Shown in pieces: positions 6,132 through 13,733 of a stretch of DNA of 13,783 nucleotides. The stretch covers positions 1 to 13,783 of the forward strand of contig CAZCHK010000052.1 in the NCBI GenBank assembly GCA_964498605.1, given 5' to 3'. Under the pieces are notes generated by a model. It worked only from the letters and a program-made list of their open reading frames with translations, ran no database searches and had not been told where the DNA came from. The position numbers and the translations under genes were made by a program. Source of the stretch: JBGQAS01 sp964498605. GTDB lineage: Bacteria > Chloroflexota > Anaerolineae > Anaerolineales > Anaerolineaceae. Position 1 is the stretch's first letter, and the number at the start of each line of letters is the position of its first letter.

Positions 6132-6953
6132 TCAGAGCAGAACAATTAGAACGCACGCGCCCGCTGTCAGCAGCATGGCGATCCAATCCACCCCTTTGAA
6201 TCCAAATCGGTAAAGGCTCGTTCGGGTCTTCACGCTGCCGTATGCGCGCGCGTCCATCGCCAGCGCCATGCGCTCGGATTTCTGCAGCGCGGTCAGGAAG
6301 AGCGGCAGCAGCAGGGGATAGATCCTGCGTGCACGTTTAAGCAACCCCCCTTTCTTGCTTGTCCAGTCCACCCCGCGCGCCGCCTGCGCCTTGGCGGTCC
6401 GTTCCGCGGTAAGCGCCAGCAGCGGCAGAAAACGCATGGTGGCCTGCAGCATCATCACCAGATCATCACCGGGCAGGCCGATGCGTTTGAACGGTGTCAG
6501 CAGCGAGTTGAGCCCGGCCAAGCTTTCCGACGACGAGGTCACACAGCTGGACAGGCTGAGCAGCAGGATCAGCGCCGCAAAGCGCAGCACCAGCACACCT
6601 CCCGCCAGCAGCCCGCTGGTGGTGATGTGCAGGAAGCGCCACTGCCACAACGCTTCCGTACTTTGTACGACAGGTGTCAGAAAAACTTGCAGGATCGCCA
6701 ATACTACCAAGAACGGCAGTGGCACGATCAGCGACCGGTACGCGTAGCGGATTGGTATCTTCGCAATGAGTATTCCCGCCACCGCCAGAGCCAGGGCTGC
6801 CACCAGTCCCCAAGCGCTCTTTGTCAGGGTGATGGCGAGGATCAGCGCCGTAAAGGATAGGATGCGCGCGCGGGGATCCAAGCGGTGAACGACCGATCCG
6901 GTCGGCACGTACTCGCCCAGGTTGATGCGCTGCAGGAACTCAAAATCAGCCAC
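6132..6953 (-). CDS. ecfT: ECF transporter transmembrane subunit EcfT
   Basis: The product is 273 aa from GTG at 6953. This start overlaps the ecfA stop by 8 nt and has GAGG 6 nt upstream. The N-terminal motif YVPTGSVVHRLDPRARIL at 15-32 is characteristic of EcfT. About five hydrophobic segments follow (32-48, 50-64, 74-92, 113-135, 255-272). The cytoplasmic helical region 140-230 ends in the two coupling motifs that dock into the ATPases: ARG at 192-194 and ARA at 235-237 (AMDARAYG). EcfT is the scaffold that couples ATP hydrolysis by EcfA to toppling of the S component. The second motif ends in Ala rather than the more usual Gly. Overlap with the upstream gene implies translational coupling. 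The open frame continues upstream to 7256, but that part lies inside ecfA and does not look like protein. Confidence 0.9.
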   Translation of the reverse strand: MADFEFLQRINLGEYVPTGSVVHRLDPRARILSFTALILAITLTKSAWGLVAALALAVAGILIAKIPIRYAYRSLIVPLPFLVVLAILQVFLTPVVQSTEALWQWRFLHITTSGLLAGGVLVLRFAALILLLSLSSCVTSSSESLAGLNSLLTPFKRIGLPGDDLVMMLQATMRFLPLLALTAERTAKAQAARGVDWTSKKGGLLKRARRIYPLLLPLFLTALQKSERMALAMDARAYGSVKTRTSLYRFGFKGVDWIAMLLTAGACVLIVLL

Positions 6954-8697
6954 GAGAGGCCTCGCGGATCTGTAGAAGTGCCGAAATGAGATCGTCCTGA
7001 TTATAAATACCCTCCGGAATGCCCCAACCTTTCCCGCGCAGCAGTGCTGCAACCTGTGCCGTGAGGGGAGGCTCCATCCCCGCGGATTTAAGTGTCTCGC
7101 TCTGGGCAAAGACCATGCCAGTATCAGCGTTGTAAATTGAGCTGCCCTTGTGCATGACTGTCGTGCGAGTGGTGATGCGGGCAATGTCGCCCATGCGATG
7201 TGAGCTGAGAATGATCGTCTTGCCAGACGCACGCAGTTCCTGCAACAGCCGTACAACGGCCCTGCGCGTCAGCGGATCAAGCCCCGCGGTTGGTTCATCC
7301 AGCAGCAGGATCGGCGGGTCAATCGCCAGGATGGATGCCAGCGCCACGCGGCGTTTTTCGCCGCCACTGAGCGTCCAGGTCAGGCGGTCCTTGTAGATAT
7401 CAAAGTCAAGCCCGACACCCGCCATCGCCTTCTGCACCCGCTCGCGCAACCCTGCGGTCAATCCCAGCTGCCTGGCGCCGTAAGCGATCTCGTCTCCAAC
7501 AAACTGCTCAAAGAACTGCTGTTCAGGGTTCTGAAACACCAGCCCGACCTGCCGGCATACATCGTATACCGTGTTCTTTGGATCAGTCAGGTCCAAATCG
7601 CCAACCCTGACCCTGCCCCGGTCCGCTTTGAGCAACCCGTTGAGATGCTGCAAGAGGGTGGATTTACCGCTGCCCGTCGATCCGATCAGACCGTGAGCCT
7701 CGCCAGCGCCCACTTCAATGCTCGCGTGCGTTAACGCTCGGAATGCCAGAGGGGAGCCTTTCATGTAAGTGTATTCAACCTTGCTTGCGCTGATCAAGGA
7801 TTGGGTTTTGCAGGATTTTTCTGCCTGCTGGCGGGTCTCTACCAATCCCCTGTGAAGCGGTGGTAATTGAACGATGGCGCCCAACATGTCGTCAATGGTG
7901 AGGATTTCCTGATCGAGCCCCGGCAGAATAGACCGCAGCACTTCTCCTAGAACGCGCGCAGGGGGCGGTTCCAATCCGTACTCGTTCAGGTCGTCGCGCG
8001 CGAACAGCTCCTGCGGCGTGCCATCCAAAACAATGTGTCCCTCGCTCAGCACGATCACCCGTTCCGCCTGGGCAGCCTCATCCATATGATGCGTGATCAA
8101 TATCACCGCTATGCCAGATTCCTGCAGGCGGTCGATCTCTGCCATGATCGTGCGCCTGCCCGCCGGATCGAGCATAGCGGTCGGCTCATCAAAAACAACC
8201 AGGGCTGGTTGCATCGCCAGAACGCCTGCCAGCGCCAGACGCTGCATCTGTCCCGCAGAAAGCAAGTGTGGGGGGTGTCTGCGGAATGACTGCAGTCCGC
8301 TGATTTCCAAAGCCTTTTCCAACCGGGCCTGAATCTCGGGTTGCGGCAGTCCCAGGTTCTCCAACCCAAAGGCGATATCTTCCTCCACTGTCGTCGCGAC
8401 AATCTGATCCTCAGGATATTGAAAGACCATCCCCACCGCGGCGCGTATCCTGGGAAGATTGCCTCGTTTTCGGGTGTCCAATCCCATCACGGTCACACTG
8501 CCCTGTGTGGGCAAGTAAAGCCCGTTCAAATGTTTCACCAGGGTGGATTTCCCGGACCCGTTGATCCCAACCAGAGCGACAAACTCCCCAGCGTGGATGT
8601 CCAGATCGATCCCGCGCAGCACCTCCAGCGAGCGCCCTTCCCGCGCGGGATGGCTGAATCGCAAGTTGTCGATGTGGATGATCGGGGAGGAATTCAA
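6946..8697 (-). CDS. ecfA: Fused ECF transporter ATPase (EcfA1-EcfA2 in one chain)
   Basis: The product is 583 aa, twice the usual EcfA length, with two complete ABC ATPase domains. Domain 1 (residues 6-245) has Walker A GINGSGKST at 44-52, Q-loop VFQYPEDQ at 91-98, signature LSAGQ at 146-150, Walker B LVVFDEP at 166-172 and switch His203. Domain 2 (302-540) has Walker A GSTGSGKST at 339-347, Q-loop VFQNPEQQ at 387-394, signature LSGGE at 443-447, Walker B ILLLDEP at 463-469 and switch His500. Both sites look catalytically intact. The FQ.PE.Q pattern after the Q-loop is typical of EcfA proteins. The chain should work as an internal heterodimer that drives uptake with EcfT and one or more S components. 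The start is TTG at 8697: no ATG or GTG lies upstream in frame, and the next GTG would cut into domain 1. Its Shine-Dalgarno is poor. It overlaps ecfT by 8 nt. Confidence 0.93.
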   Translation of the reverse strand: MNSSPIIHIDNLRFSHPAREGRSLEVLRGIDLDIHAGEFVALVGINGSGKSTLVKHLNGLYLPTQGSVTVMGLDTRKRGNLPRIRAAVGMVFQYPEDQIVATTVEEDIAFGLENLGLPQPEIQARLEKALEISGLQSFRRHPPHLLSAGQMQRLALAGVLAMQPALVVFDEPTAMLDPAGRRTIMAEIDRLQESGIAVILITHHMDEAAQAERVIVLSEGHIVLDGTPQELFARDDLNEYGLEPPPARVLGEVLRSILPGLDQEILTIDDMLGAIVQLPPLHRGLVETRQQAEKSCKTQSLISASKVEYTYMKGSPLAFRALTHASIEVGAGEAHGLIGSTGSGKSTLLQHLNGLLKADRGRVRVGDLDLTDPKNTVYDVCRQVGLVFQNPEQQFFEQFVGDEIAYGARQLGLTAGLRERVQKAMAGVGLDFDIYKDRLTWTLSGGEKRRVALASILAIDPPILLLDEPTAGLDPLTRRAVVRLLQELRASGKTIILSSHRMGDIARITTRTTVMHKGSSIYNADTGMVFAQSETLKSAGMEPPLTAQVAALLRGKGWGIPEGIYNQDDLISALLQIREASRG

Positions 8698-8731
8698 ACC
8701 TGGGTCTCTTTTTTTAATAATATCTTGCGAA

Positions 8732-8740
8732 ATTGTAACA
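8732..8740 (-). promoter_or_regulatory. Extended -10 promoter of the ecfA-ecfT operon
   Basis: Read on the minus strand this is TGTTACAAT, an extended -10 of the same form as that before the S-component gene. It would start RNA near 8725, giving a leader of about 28 nt to the TTG start. No good -35 is visible. Confidence 0.42.
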
Positions 8741-8744
8741 CGCT

Positions 8745-8833
8745 CGGGTGTTCACTGAATCAAATCGAGCGGATTCACTCTGCCTTCAGGGATGCCCGTG
8801 ACCTTACAGTTGCTGTCATGTGCGAGTGTTCAC
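8745..8833. repeat. Pair of CGRGTGTTCAC direct repeats upstream of ecfA
   Basis: CGGGTGTTCAC at 8745-8755 and CGAGTGTTCAC at 8823-8833 share ten of eleven bases and lie 78 nt apart in the same orientation. The core GTGTTCAC is a GTG-NN-CAC dyad. The first copy sits 4 nt upstream of the ecfA extended -10. They may be regulator-binding sites; the regulator is unknown. The rest of the 273-nt gap between ecfA and the next gene (8698-8970) holds promoter sequence only and no coding region that I can support. Confidence 0.35.
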
Positions 8834-8956
8834 AAGGGAGTTCTGACAAATGATTGGTAAAGCACGGCAAAATCGAGAAAATTATTACTATTTCAAAATT
8901 GATTTGACCAAATGCTCATATCTACAGGGGGTTTAAGAAAATTGGATGCGATTGAT

Positions 8957-8962
8957 TATAAT
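8957..8962 (+). promoter_or_regulatory. Consensus -10 box of the glycosyltransferase operon (leaderless start)
   Basis: A perfect TATAAT ends 8 nt before the ATG at 8971, so RNA would begin at or within 2 nt of the start codon. The -35 region at 17-18 nt (TTAAGA/TAAGAA at 8933-8939) is poor. No Shine-Dalgarno sequence precedes the ATG, which agrees with leaderless translation. Confidence 0.55.
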
Positions 8963-8970
8963 AACAATCG

Positions 8971-10995
8971 ATGAATAAACCTGTCAAAGCAAAAGAAAAG
9001 AAACGGGGAAAGCCCTTTTTACTCCTCAGAAACCATGCTTTTGAGCTGCTGATCTTTTTTGTGGTTCTGCTCTCGCAACTATGGATTGTATTCATCCCTT
9101 CCAACAATCTTTTAAATTGGTTTTCTACTGATGACGCGTTTTATTACTATAAAGTCGCCCAAAACATCGGTGAAGGAAAGGGTTCTACGTTTGATGGCGT
9201 AAACCTGACGAACGGGTACCATCCTTTGTGGATGCTGATCTGTATTCCCGTCTTTCTCCTTGCCCGATACGATCTAATCCTTCCCCTGCGATGCATCACG
9301 CTTGTTTGTGTTGTATTAACATCTTTGACGGGCGTAGTCCTTTTCATGCTTCTGAAAAGGGTCCTTCGATCAAAGTACATTGCAACCGCATCTGCTTTTG
9401 TGTTTTCCTTCCTCCCGGTGATTCACAACAAAGTTTTCATGGGCGGATTGGAGTCAAATCTCAATGCGTTTTCCATTGTTTTGCTATTACTAAAAGCCAG
9501 TGATCTCTCGGAAAGAAGGGGGGAAGCTAAATTTTGGGATTTTTTCTCTGTGGGATTGATTGCGGCTTTTTCTATTTTAAGTCGGCTTGATAATATATTT
9601 CTCTGCTTCATTGTCGGAATCTGGCTTCTGTTTCCAAGGAAAAGTTTATCCTACTATTTCATGGGTTTCATACTGGCCTCAGTCGTTTCTGTGTTTCTCT
9701 CCTTTTTCCTTCGGTTGGGTTTTGTTGGACATTATCCCATTTATCTGAGCATGGCATATGTTCTCATTGCGGTTTCCTGTTTGAGTAAATTGATCGTTGG
9801 ATATTTTCTGGGATTAACAGCCCAGACGCGCAGTCTCATGCCTCTTCGGGTTCTATTGACCACGTTTTTCAGCTGCTTAATCAGCGGGGGGGTCATTTTT
9901 TTATTCGACACTCTAAACCTGCTCTCCCACGTTTCGTATTCAGTAGTCTTGATAGAATTTGGGGTATCGTTTCTCCTTTTGTTGTTTGTGCGTTTTTCTT
10001 TGTCTCGGCTACCAGGTGCGGAGCATGCCCTCTCACCGTTACGTGAAATACGCCTGCACGGAAAGCAGTGGCTGCTGCGTGGATTGTTTTACGCAATACC
10101 TATTATCACGCTGCTGGGAACCTACGCGCTGTTTAATTCCACGGTGTTTGACACAGCGTTTCCAGTGAGCGGACAAATAAAGCACTGGTGGGGAACGATA
10201 CCGGATGTGGTATACGGAAAACCTTTGCGCACATTCGCCGAGTTGTTTGGCTTTCCCGCTGACATCACCAATAGTCCCTGGTCCGGATTTTTCTGGTTCT
10301 TACCCCAAACTGTTCACGGGTGGTGGTTAGGGCTCCTTGTGGTGATTCTTTCCATGGCAGCTCTGTTCTTCCGTCGCAATACCCACAGCCCTATCATCTA
10401 CATCTTGTGGGTCGCCTGCATGATTCATGTCGTTCAATACTTTGGAAGTTATTATGTTGGAATACGCGAGTGGTACTGGATCATTGAAATGGTATTGGCG
10501 ATAATGGTGTGGGCATTTCTGTTTGACAATTTAGTGGATATACTCCCCAAAAAAGTCGGGTCCTGGCTGATCCCGGTGTTTGCCGCGCTTGCGTCGGTGA
10601 CAGCGTGGTCATTTTTTTTGTTTGACATGAACCATAGCGGAGTCAATTTTTCTCCGGTCAGCACTCATCAATACATTAAAGATGCGGTTCTTCTTGAATC
10701 GAATTTTCCCAAGAAAAGCGTGATTGGTGTAACTGGAAGTGGCGCTGTTGGTTATTTTGTTCGTAATCGTACGATTCTGAACCTGGATGGATTAATTAAT
10801 AGTAAGGAGTACTTCGACTGCATGAAGCTGGGTGACTGCAATGAATTCTTTGCGAACAACAGTCTTCAATATGTTTTGGGTAATTCTTATATGCTCACGT
10901 ATACAGTTCCATACAAATGGTTATTTGAAAACAGACTTGAACCAATTCCTATGGTTACGGATTATGCAGTTTATCACTACGTTGATGAACCATAG
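8971..10995 (+). CDS. GT-C type membrane glycosyltransferase (GT39/ArnT-like)
   Basis: The product is 674 aa with a basic N-terminus and many hydrophobic segments, roughly a dozen, between residues 24 and about 560. The first outer loop carries FSTDDAFYYYKVAQNIGEGKG from residue 51, with the Asp pair D54-D55, followed by F-D-G-V-N-L-T-N-G-Y-H-P-L-W. This is the catalytic-loop pattern of GT-C enzymes, which use polyprenyl-phosphate sugars as donors outside the membrane. The last 120 residues form a soluble tail containing GVTGSGAVGYF and NLDGLINSKEY, an ending common in this type of protein. Donor and acceptor are unknown. The gene is visibly AT-rich: hand counts give 19 G/C of 60 at 9541-9600 against 38 of 60 at 8221-8280 in ecfA. 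That suggests transfer or relaxed composition. It heads a probable three-gene operon, with 46 nt to the next start. Confidence 0.85.
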   Translation: MNKPVKAKEKKRGKPFLLLRNHAFELLIFFVVLLSQLWIVFIPSNNLLNWFSTDDAFYYYKVAQNIGEGKGSTFDGVNLTNGYHPLWMLICIPVFLLARYDLILPLRCITLVCVVLTSLTGVVLFMLLKRVLRSKYIATASAFVFSFLPVIHNKVFMGGLESNLNAFSIVLLLLKASDLSERRGEAKFWDFFSVGLIAAFSILSRLDNIFLCFIVGIWLLFPRKSLSYYFMGFILASVVSVFLSFFLRLGFVGHYPIYLSMAYVLIAVSCLSKLIVGYFLGLTAQTRSLMPLRVLLTTFFSCLISGGVIFLFDTLNLLSHVSYSVVLIEFGVSFLLLLFVRFSLSRLPGAEHALSPLREIRLHGKQWLLRGLFYAIPIITLLGTYALFNSTVFDTAFPVSGQIKHWWGTIPDVVYGKPLRTFAELFGFPADITNSPWSGFFWFLPQTVHGWWLGLLVVILSMAALFFRRNTHSPIIYILWVACMIHVVQYFGSYYVGIREWYWIIEMVLAIMVWAFLFDNLVDILPKKVGSWLIPVFAALASVTAWSFFLFDMNHSGVNFSPVSTHQYIKDAVLLESNFPKKSVIGVTGSGAVGYFVRNRTILNLDGLINSKEYFDCMKLGDCNEFFANNSLQYVLGNSYMLTYTVPYKWLFENRLEPIPMVTDYAVYHYVDEP

Positions 10996-11041
10996 CCGTT
11001 ATCTTTTATTGGATGTAATTTTGATTTAAGGGTTGAACATT

Positions 11042-12172
11042 GTGAATAGTTCACACAAACATATGAAAGAAGCCTTGAATAAAAAGATTGGTGTTCACAA
11101 ACAATCGGGGGGAGGGTTGGGGAAATCACTCATACTTTCTTTTGTTTTGGTACTTATCTTTCTCATCGGAGGTGAACTTGCGTTTCGGGAGGGGGCTTTC
11201 GCCAAAAGCCTTCCTTTACGAAGCCATGGACTCGCGAATATCCAGTTCGACATCAAATGGTTCAAGCTTCAGGAGTACTTAAAAGATCACGAAGGAGTCG
11301 ACGTCGTATTTACAGGAAGCTCCCTGGTCAATACGGGCATTGACCCCGACATCATCCAAAGCCTAGTTCTGCAGTACACCGGACAAAAGGTGGGCTTCTT
11401 CAACTATGGCACAGAGGGTCTATCACTGCCCGCCACCCTGGCAACGGTCGAAATACTTATTGATACCGCCCACCCGGATGTCATCGTCCTGGCATCCGAG
11501 ATGCGTGATTATTACACCGAGTCGGGGCAGGAGCTTGCGAATAATTACGTATCCAGTCCTTGGGTGCGGCAGAGGTTGGGATATTCTAACTTTTCAGGCT
11601 GGTTGAGCGATAACTCCGTCCTGCTGCAAAAAGCGTACGTCCTGCGCGACTGGATGCAGGAAGATTTTCCTGAAACGCACCAGCTGAGCGTCCGCCGCTG
11701 GCACGACACAAGCCCATCGGGTTACGAACCAGATAACCATGTTATGTATGACATCGAAGAACCCATCGATCTGAGCGATCCACAGATCAAGGCTGAGTAT
11801 GACGCGCTTTATGGCTTTTCAGTCGCAGAGGAACGCCTGCAAGCGTTGCAAAATATCGTCGCTCTTTGCAAAAACACAGGTGTGCAGTTAATCCTGCTGG
11901 ATATGCCTGCTCACCCGACTTTTTTTGGTTTTTTTGGTGGTGAAACAGAACACGCCAAGTATCTGGATTTTATTCAAAATTTTGCTTTCGAAAATGACCT
12001 GATTTTAATTCCAGCCATGCCTTACGAGAACGTGCCGCTTGAGGGCTGGTCTGACCGCATCCACCTCAACAGGGACGGCGTGCCGGTTTTCAGCGCATAT
12101 CTTGGCAGCGTGTTTAATGCCCTTATCGACTCCGGGCAGCTCAATCCCGGCATCAGCGGAGCGAACCGGTGA
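11042..12172 (+). CDS. Membrane-anchored SGNH/AlgX-DltD-like protein, likely acetyl-transfer partner
   Basis: The product is 376 aa from GTG at 11042, preferred because AAGGG (11028-11032) lies 9 nt upstream. TTG at 11033 touches that site, and ATG at 11063 has no site of its own. One hydrophobic segment (29-45) anchors a large outer domain. That domain has an SGNH-hydrolase outline: VVFTGSSLVNTGID at 88-101 with Ser94 at the GDS serine position, FFNYGTEGLS at 119-128, PDVIVLASEMRDYY at 145-158 and SDRIHLN at 337-343 with Asp338 and His341. Such proteins (AlgJ, AlgX, PatB) pass acetyl groups to a polysaccharide after an MBOAT protein moves them across the membrane. The next gene is an MBOAT overlapping by 4 nt (GTGA), strong support for that role here. 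It might instead be an esterase. The first 250 nt are more AT-rich than the rest. Confidence 0.78.
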   Translation: MNSSHKHMKEALNKKIGVHKQSGGGLGKSLILSFVLVLIFLIGGELAFREGAFAKSLPLRSHGLANIQFDIKWFKLQEYLKDHEGVDVVFTGSSLVNTGIDPDIIQSLVLQYTGQKVGFFNYGTEGLSLPATLATVEILIDTAHPDVIVLASEMRDYYTESGQELANNYVSSPWVRQRLGYSNFSGWLSDNSVLLQKAYVLRDWMQEDFPETHQLSVRRWHDTSPSGYEPDNHVMYDIEEPIDLSDPQIKAEYDALYGFSVAEERLQALQNIVALCKNTGVQLILLDMPAHPTFFGFFGGETEHAKYLDFIQNFAFENDLILIPAMPYENVPLEGWSDRIHLNRDGVPVFSAYLGSVFNALIDSGQLNPGISGANR

Positions 12173-13662
12173 CCATTACCAGCCTGACCTTTGTTGCGTT
12201 CATCATCAGTAGTGTTCTGGTCTTCCGGTTGCTCCCCCAAAAACTGCGCATTGCCTGGCTGCTGTTGTGTTCTTTGGTCTTCAGCTCAACCTGGTCACTG
12301 CCGTTCACAGCTGCTCTTGCGCTGCTGGGCCTGGGAAATTTCCTGCTGGGAAAAAAGGTGTTTTCTAAGCGAGACAACACAAGAAGTCCGGTGTGGCTGT
12401 GGACAGGTTTAATCTTTAATCTTGTTTTCCTGGTATTTGCCAAGTATATGGAATTCTTTGTGCCAGGCCTGATGGACCGGCTGGAAGGGTTATCCATCAC
12501 CTGGAACACCGCGTCGCTCACACTGCTAGCCCCAATCGGTGTCTCATTCCTGTTCGTGCAATGTGTCATCTACCTACTGGATATCTATCACCAACGCGTC
12601 CCGGCGGAGACCCGTTTCCTATCGTTCCTGGTTTTCCTTTTCTATTTTCCAAAACTGCTCTCAGGCCCCATCGAAAGACCAAAGGTGTTCCTGTCCCGCC
12701 TGGAAAACCCCTCACCCCTCAGCAAGGACCTGGTGTCGAGAGGGCTGGTGCTAATCGGCGCAGGTCTGCTGAGGAAAATGCTGATCGCCGATCCCCTGAC
12801 CGCGCTTCTTCAGCCTGACTCGTTCATCAACCCGTCGCAGGTACCCCTGACTGTCCTGCTCTTTGATCTTTTGGCTTACGCGTTCGCGCTCTACAATGAT
12901 TTCGCCGGCTATTCAAGCATCGTGAGAGGCGTCAGCCTGCTATTCGGAATCGAGCTGGACCAGAACTTCAATCTGCCTTACCTGTCGCGCAACTTCAACG
13001 AGTTTTGGAGCCGCTGGCACATCAGCCTTTCGGATGCGCTGAGGGACTACATCTATTTTCCTCTCTCGCGCTGGTTAGCCGTTCGCCTCCCAAAACGCGA
13101 TCATGTCCTTCACGTGATCGTTCCTCCCATGATCACTATGCTGGCAAGCGGCTTGTGGCACGGTTTTGGCTGGAACATGCTCATCTGGGGCGGACTGCAT
13201 GGACTGTACCAGGTGGCGGAGCGGGGCCTGCGGCTGCGAAAAAATTACACACCTATCCGTGAGCGGCACAGGGTTGTGAGAGGACTCTCAATTATCCTGG
13301 TATTTACCCTGGTTTTAATCGCCTGGATCCCGTTTCGCATGGAGTTGCCTGTTGCCGGAAAGTTTTTCAGCGCGCTTCTGCCCTCAGCGCTTCGCCTGCA
13401 GCCTTACCTGAACGAACTTTCCACTCTTCGTCATGGCGACCTGACCGCAAACTGGCTGCTCCTGCTCCCTGACGTCCGTCTGCTGGCACTCATGCTCTTC
13501 GCGGCGACTGCTGACATGGTTCGATACTGGTCCAAGGACGAGTTCGGTTTCCTGCGCTGGCCCCTCTGGCTCAAATCCCTATTCCTCAGCGTGCTCATCC
13601 TGGCACTTCTGTTCGTTTCACTGGCGACCTACCGGGCACCCTTCGTGTATCAGGGTTTCTGA
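12169..13662 (+). CDS. MBOAT family membrane O-acyltransferase (AlgI/PatA-like)
   Basis: The product is 497 aa from GTG at 12169, overlapping the previous stop by 4 nt, so translation is coupled. About ten or more hydrophobic segments are visible. MBOAT hallmarks in order are FLSFLVFLFYFPKLLSGPIE (starting near residue 146), LYNDFAGYSSIVRGVSLLFGI in the middle, NFNEFWSRWHISLSDALRDYIYFPLS with His284, and MLASGLWHGFGWNMLIWGGLHG with His331, the likely catalytic histidine. AlgI and PatA enzymes of this family take acetyl groups from the cytoplasm and export them for O-acetylation of surface polysaccharides with an SGNH partner. That partner is encoded immediately upstream. The glycan itself is unknown, though the GT-C gene in the same operon suggests a locally built one. 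Composition is back to the GC-rich level of the window. Confidence 0.92.
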   Translation: MTITSLTFVAFIISSVLVFRLLPQKLRIAWLLLCSLVFSSTWSLPFTAALALLGLGNFLLGKKVFSKRDNTRSPVWLWTGLIFNLVFLVFAKYMEFFVPGLMDRLEGLSITWNTASLTLLAPIGVSFLFVQCVIYLLDIYHQRVPAETRFLSFLVFLFYFPKLLSGPIERPKVFLSRLENPSPLSKDLVSRGLVLIGAGLLRKMLIADPLTALLQPDSFINPSQVPLTVLLFDLLAYAFALYNDFAGYSSIVRGVSLLFGIELDQNFNLPYLSRNFNEFWSRWHISLSDALRDYIYFPLSRWLAVRLPKRDHVLHVIVPPMITMLASGLWHGFGWNMLIWGGLHGLYQVAERGLRLRKNYTPIRERHRVVRGLSIILVFTLVLIAWIPFRMELPVAGKFFSALLPSALRLQPYLNELSTLRHGDLTANWLLLLPDVRLLALMLFAATADMVRYWSKDEFGFLRWPLWLKSLFLSVLILALLFVSLATYRAPFVYQGF

Positions 13663-13706
13663 TCAAATAATTGTCATGATTGTGAAATGTTTTTTGCTCC
13701 CAAGAG

Positions 13707-13715
13707 TGATAAAAT
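13707..13715 (+). promoter_or_regulatory. Extended -10 element near the right edge
   Basis: TGATAAAAT fits TGnTATAAT with one mismatch and lies 45 nt after the MBOAT stop. No clear terminator is seen between them. It may start transcription of a gene that runs beyond the window. Confidence 0.35.
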
Positions 13716-13733
13716 CATCTTCCCGTGTTGCAC

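Noticed and set aside
5573..6145. A 190-codon minus-strand open frame opposite the S-component gene
   Set aside because: It is a shadow of a GC-rich membrane protein gene. Its translation lacks hydrophobic segments or motifs, while the plus strand shows a typical S component.
6954..7256. Upstream extension of the ecfT frame by about 100 codons
   Set aside because: It lies entirely inside the 3' part of ecfA, its translation is rich in Arg, Ser and Cys, and the EcfT fold begins at the GTG at 6953 with a ribosome site.
8698..8970. A possible riboswitch upstream of ecfA
   Set aside because: I saw no thiamine, cobalamin or FMN-type conserved core, and the predicted leader of about 28 nt is too short. 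A covariance-model scan would settle it.
11091..11098. A third GTGTTCAC copy
   Set aside because: It lies inside the SGNH coding region and lacks the CGR prefix of the pair upstream of ecfA, so chance is the simpler explanation.
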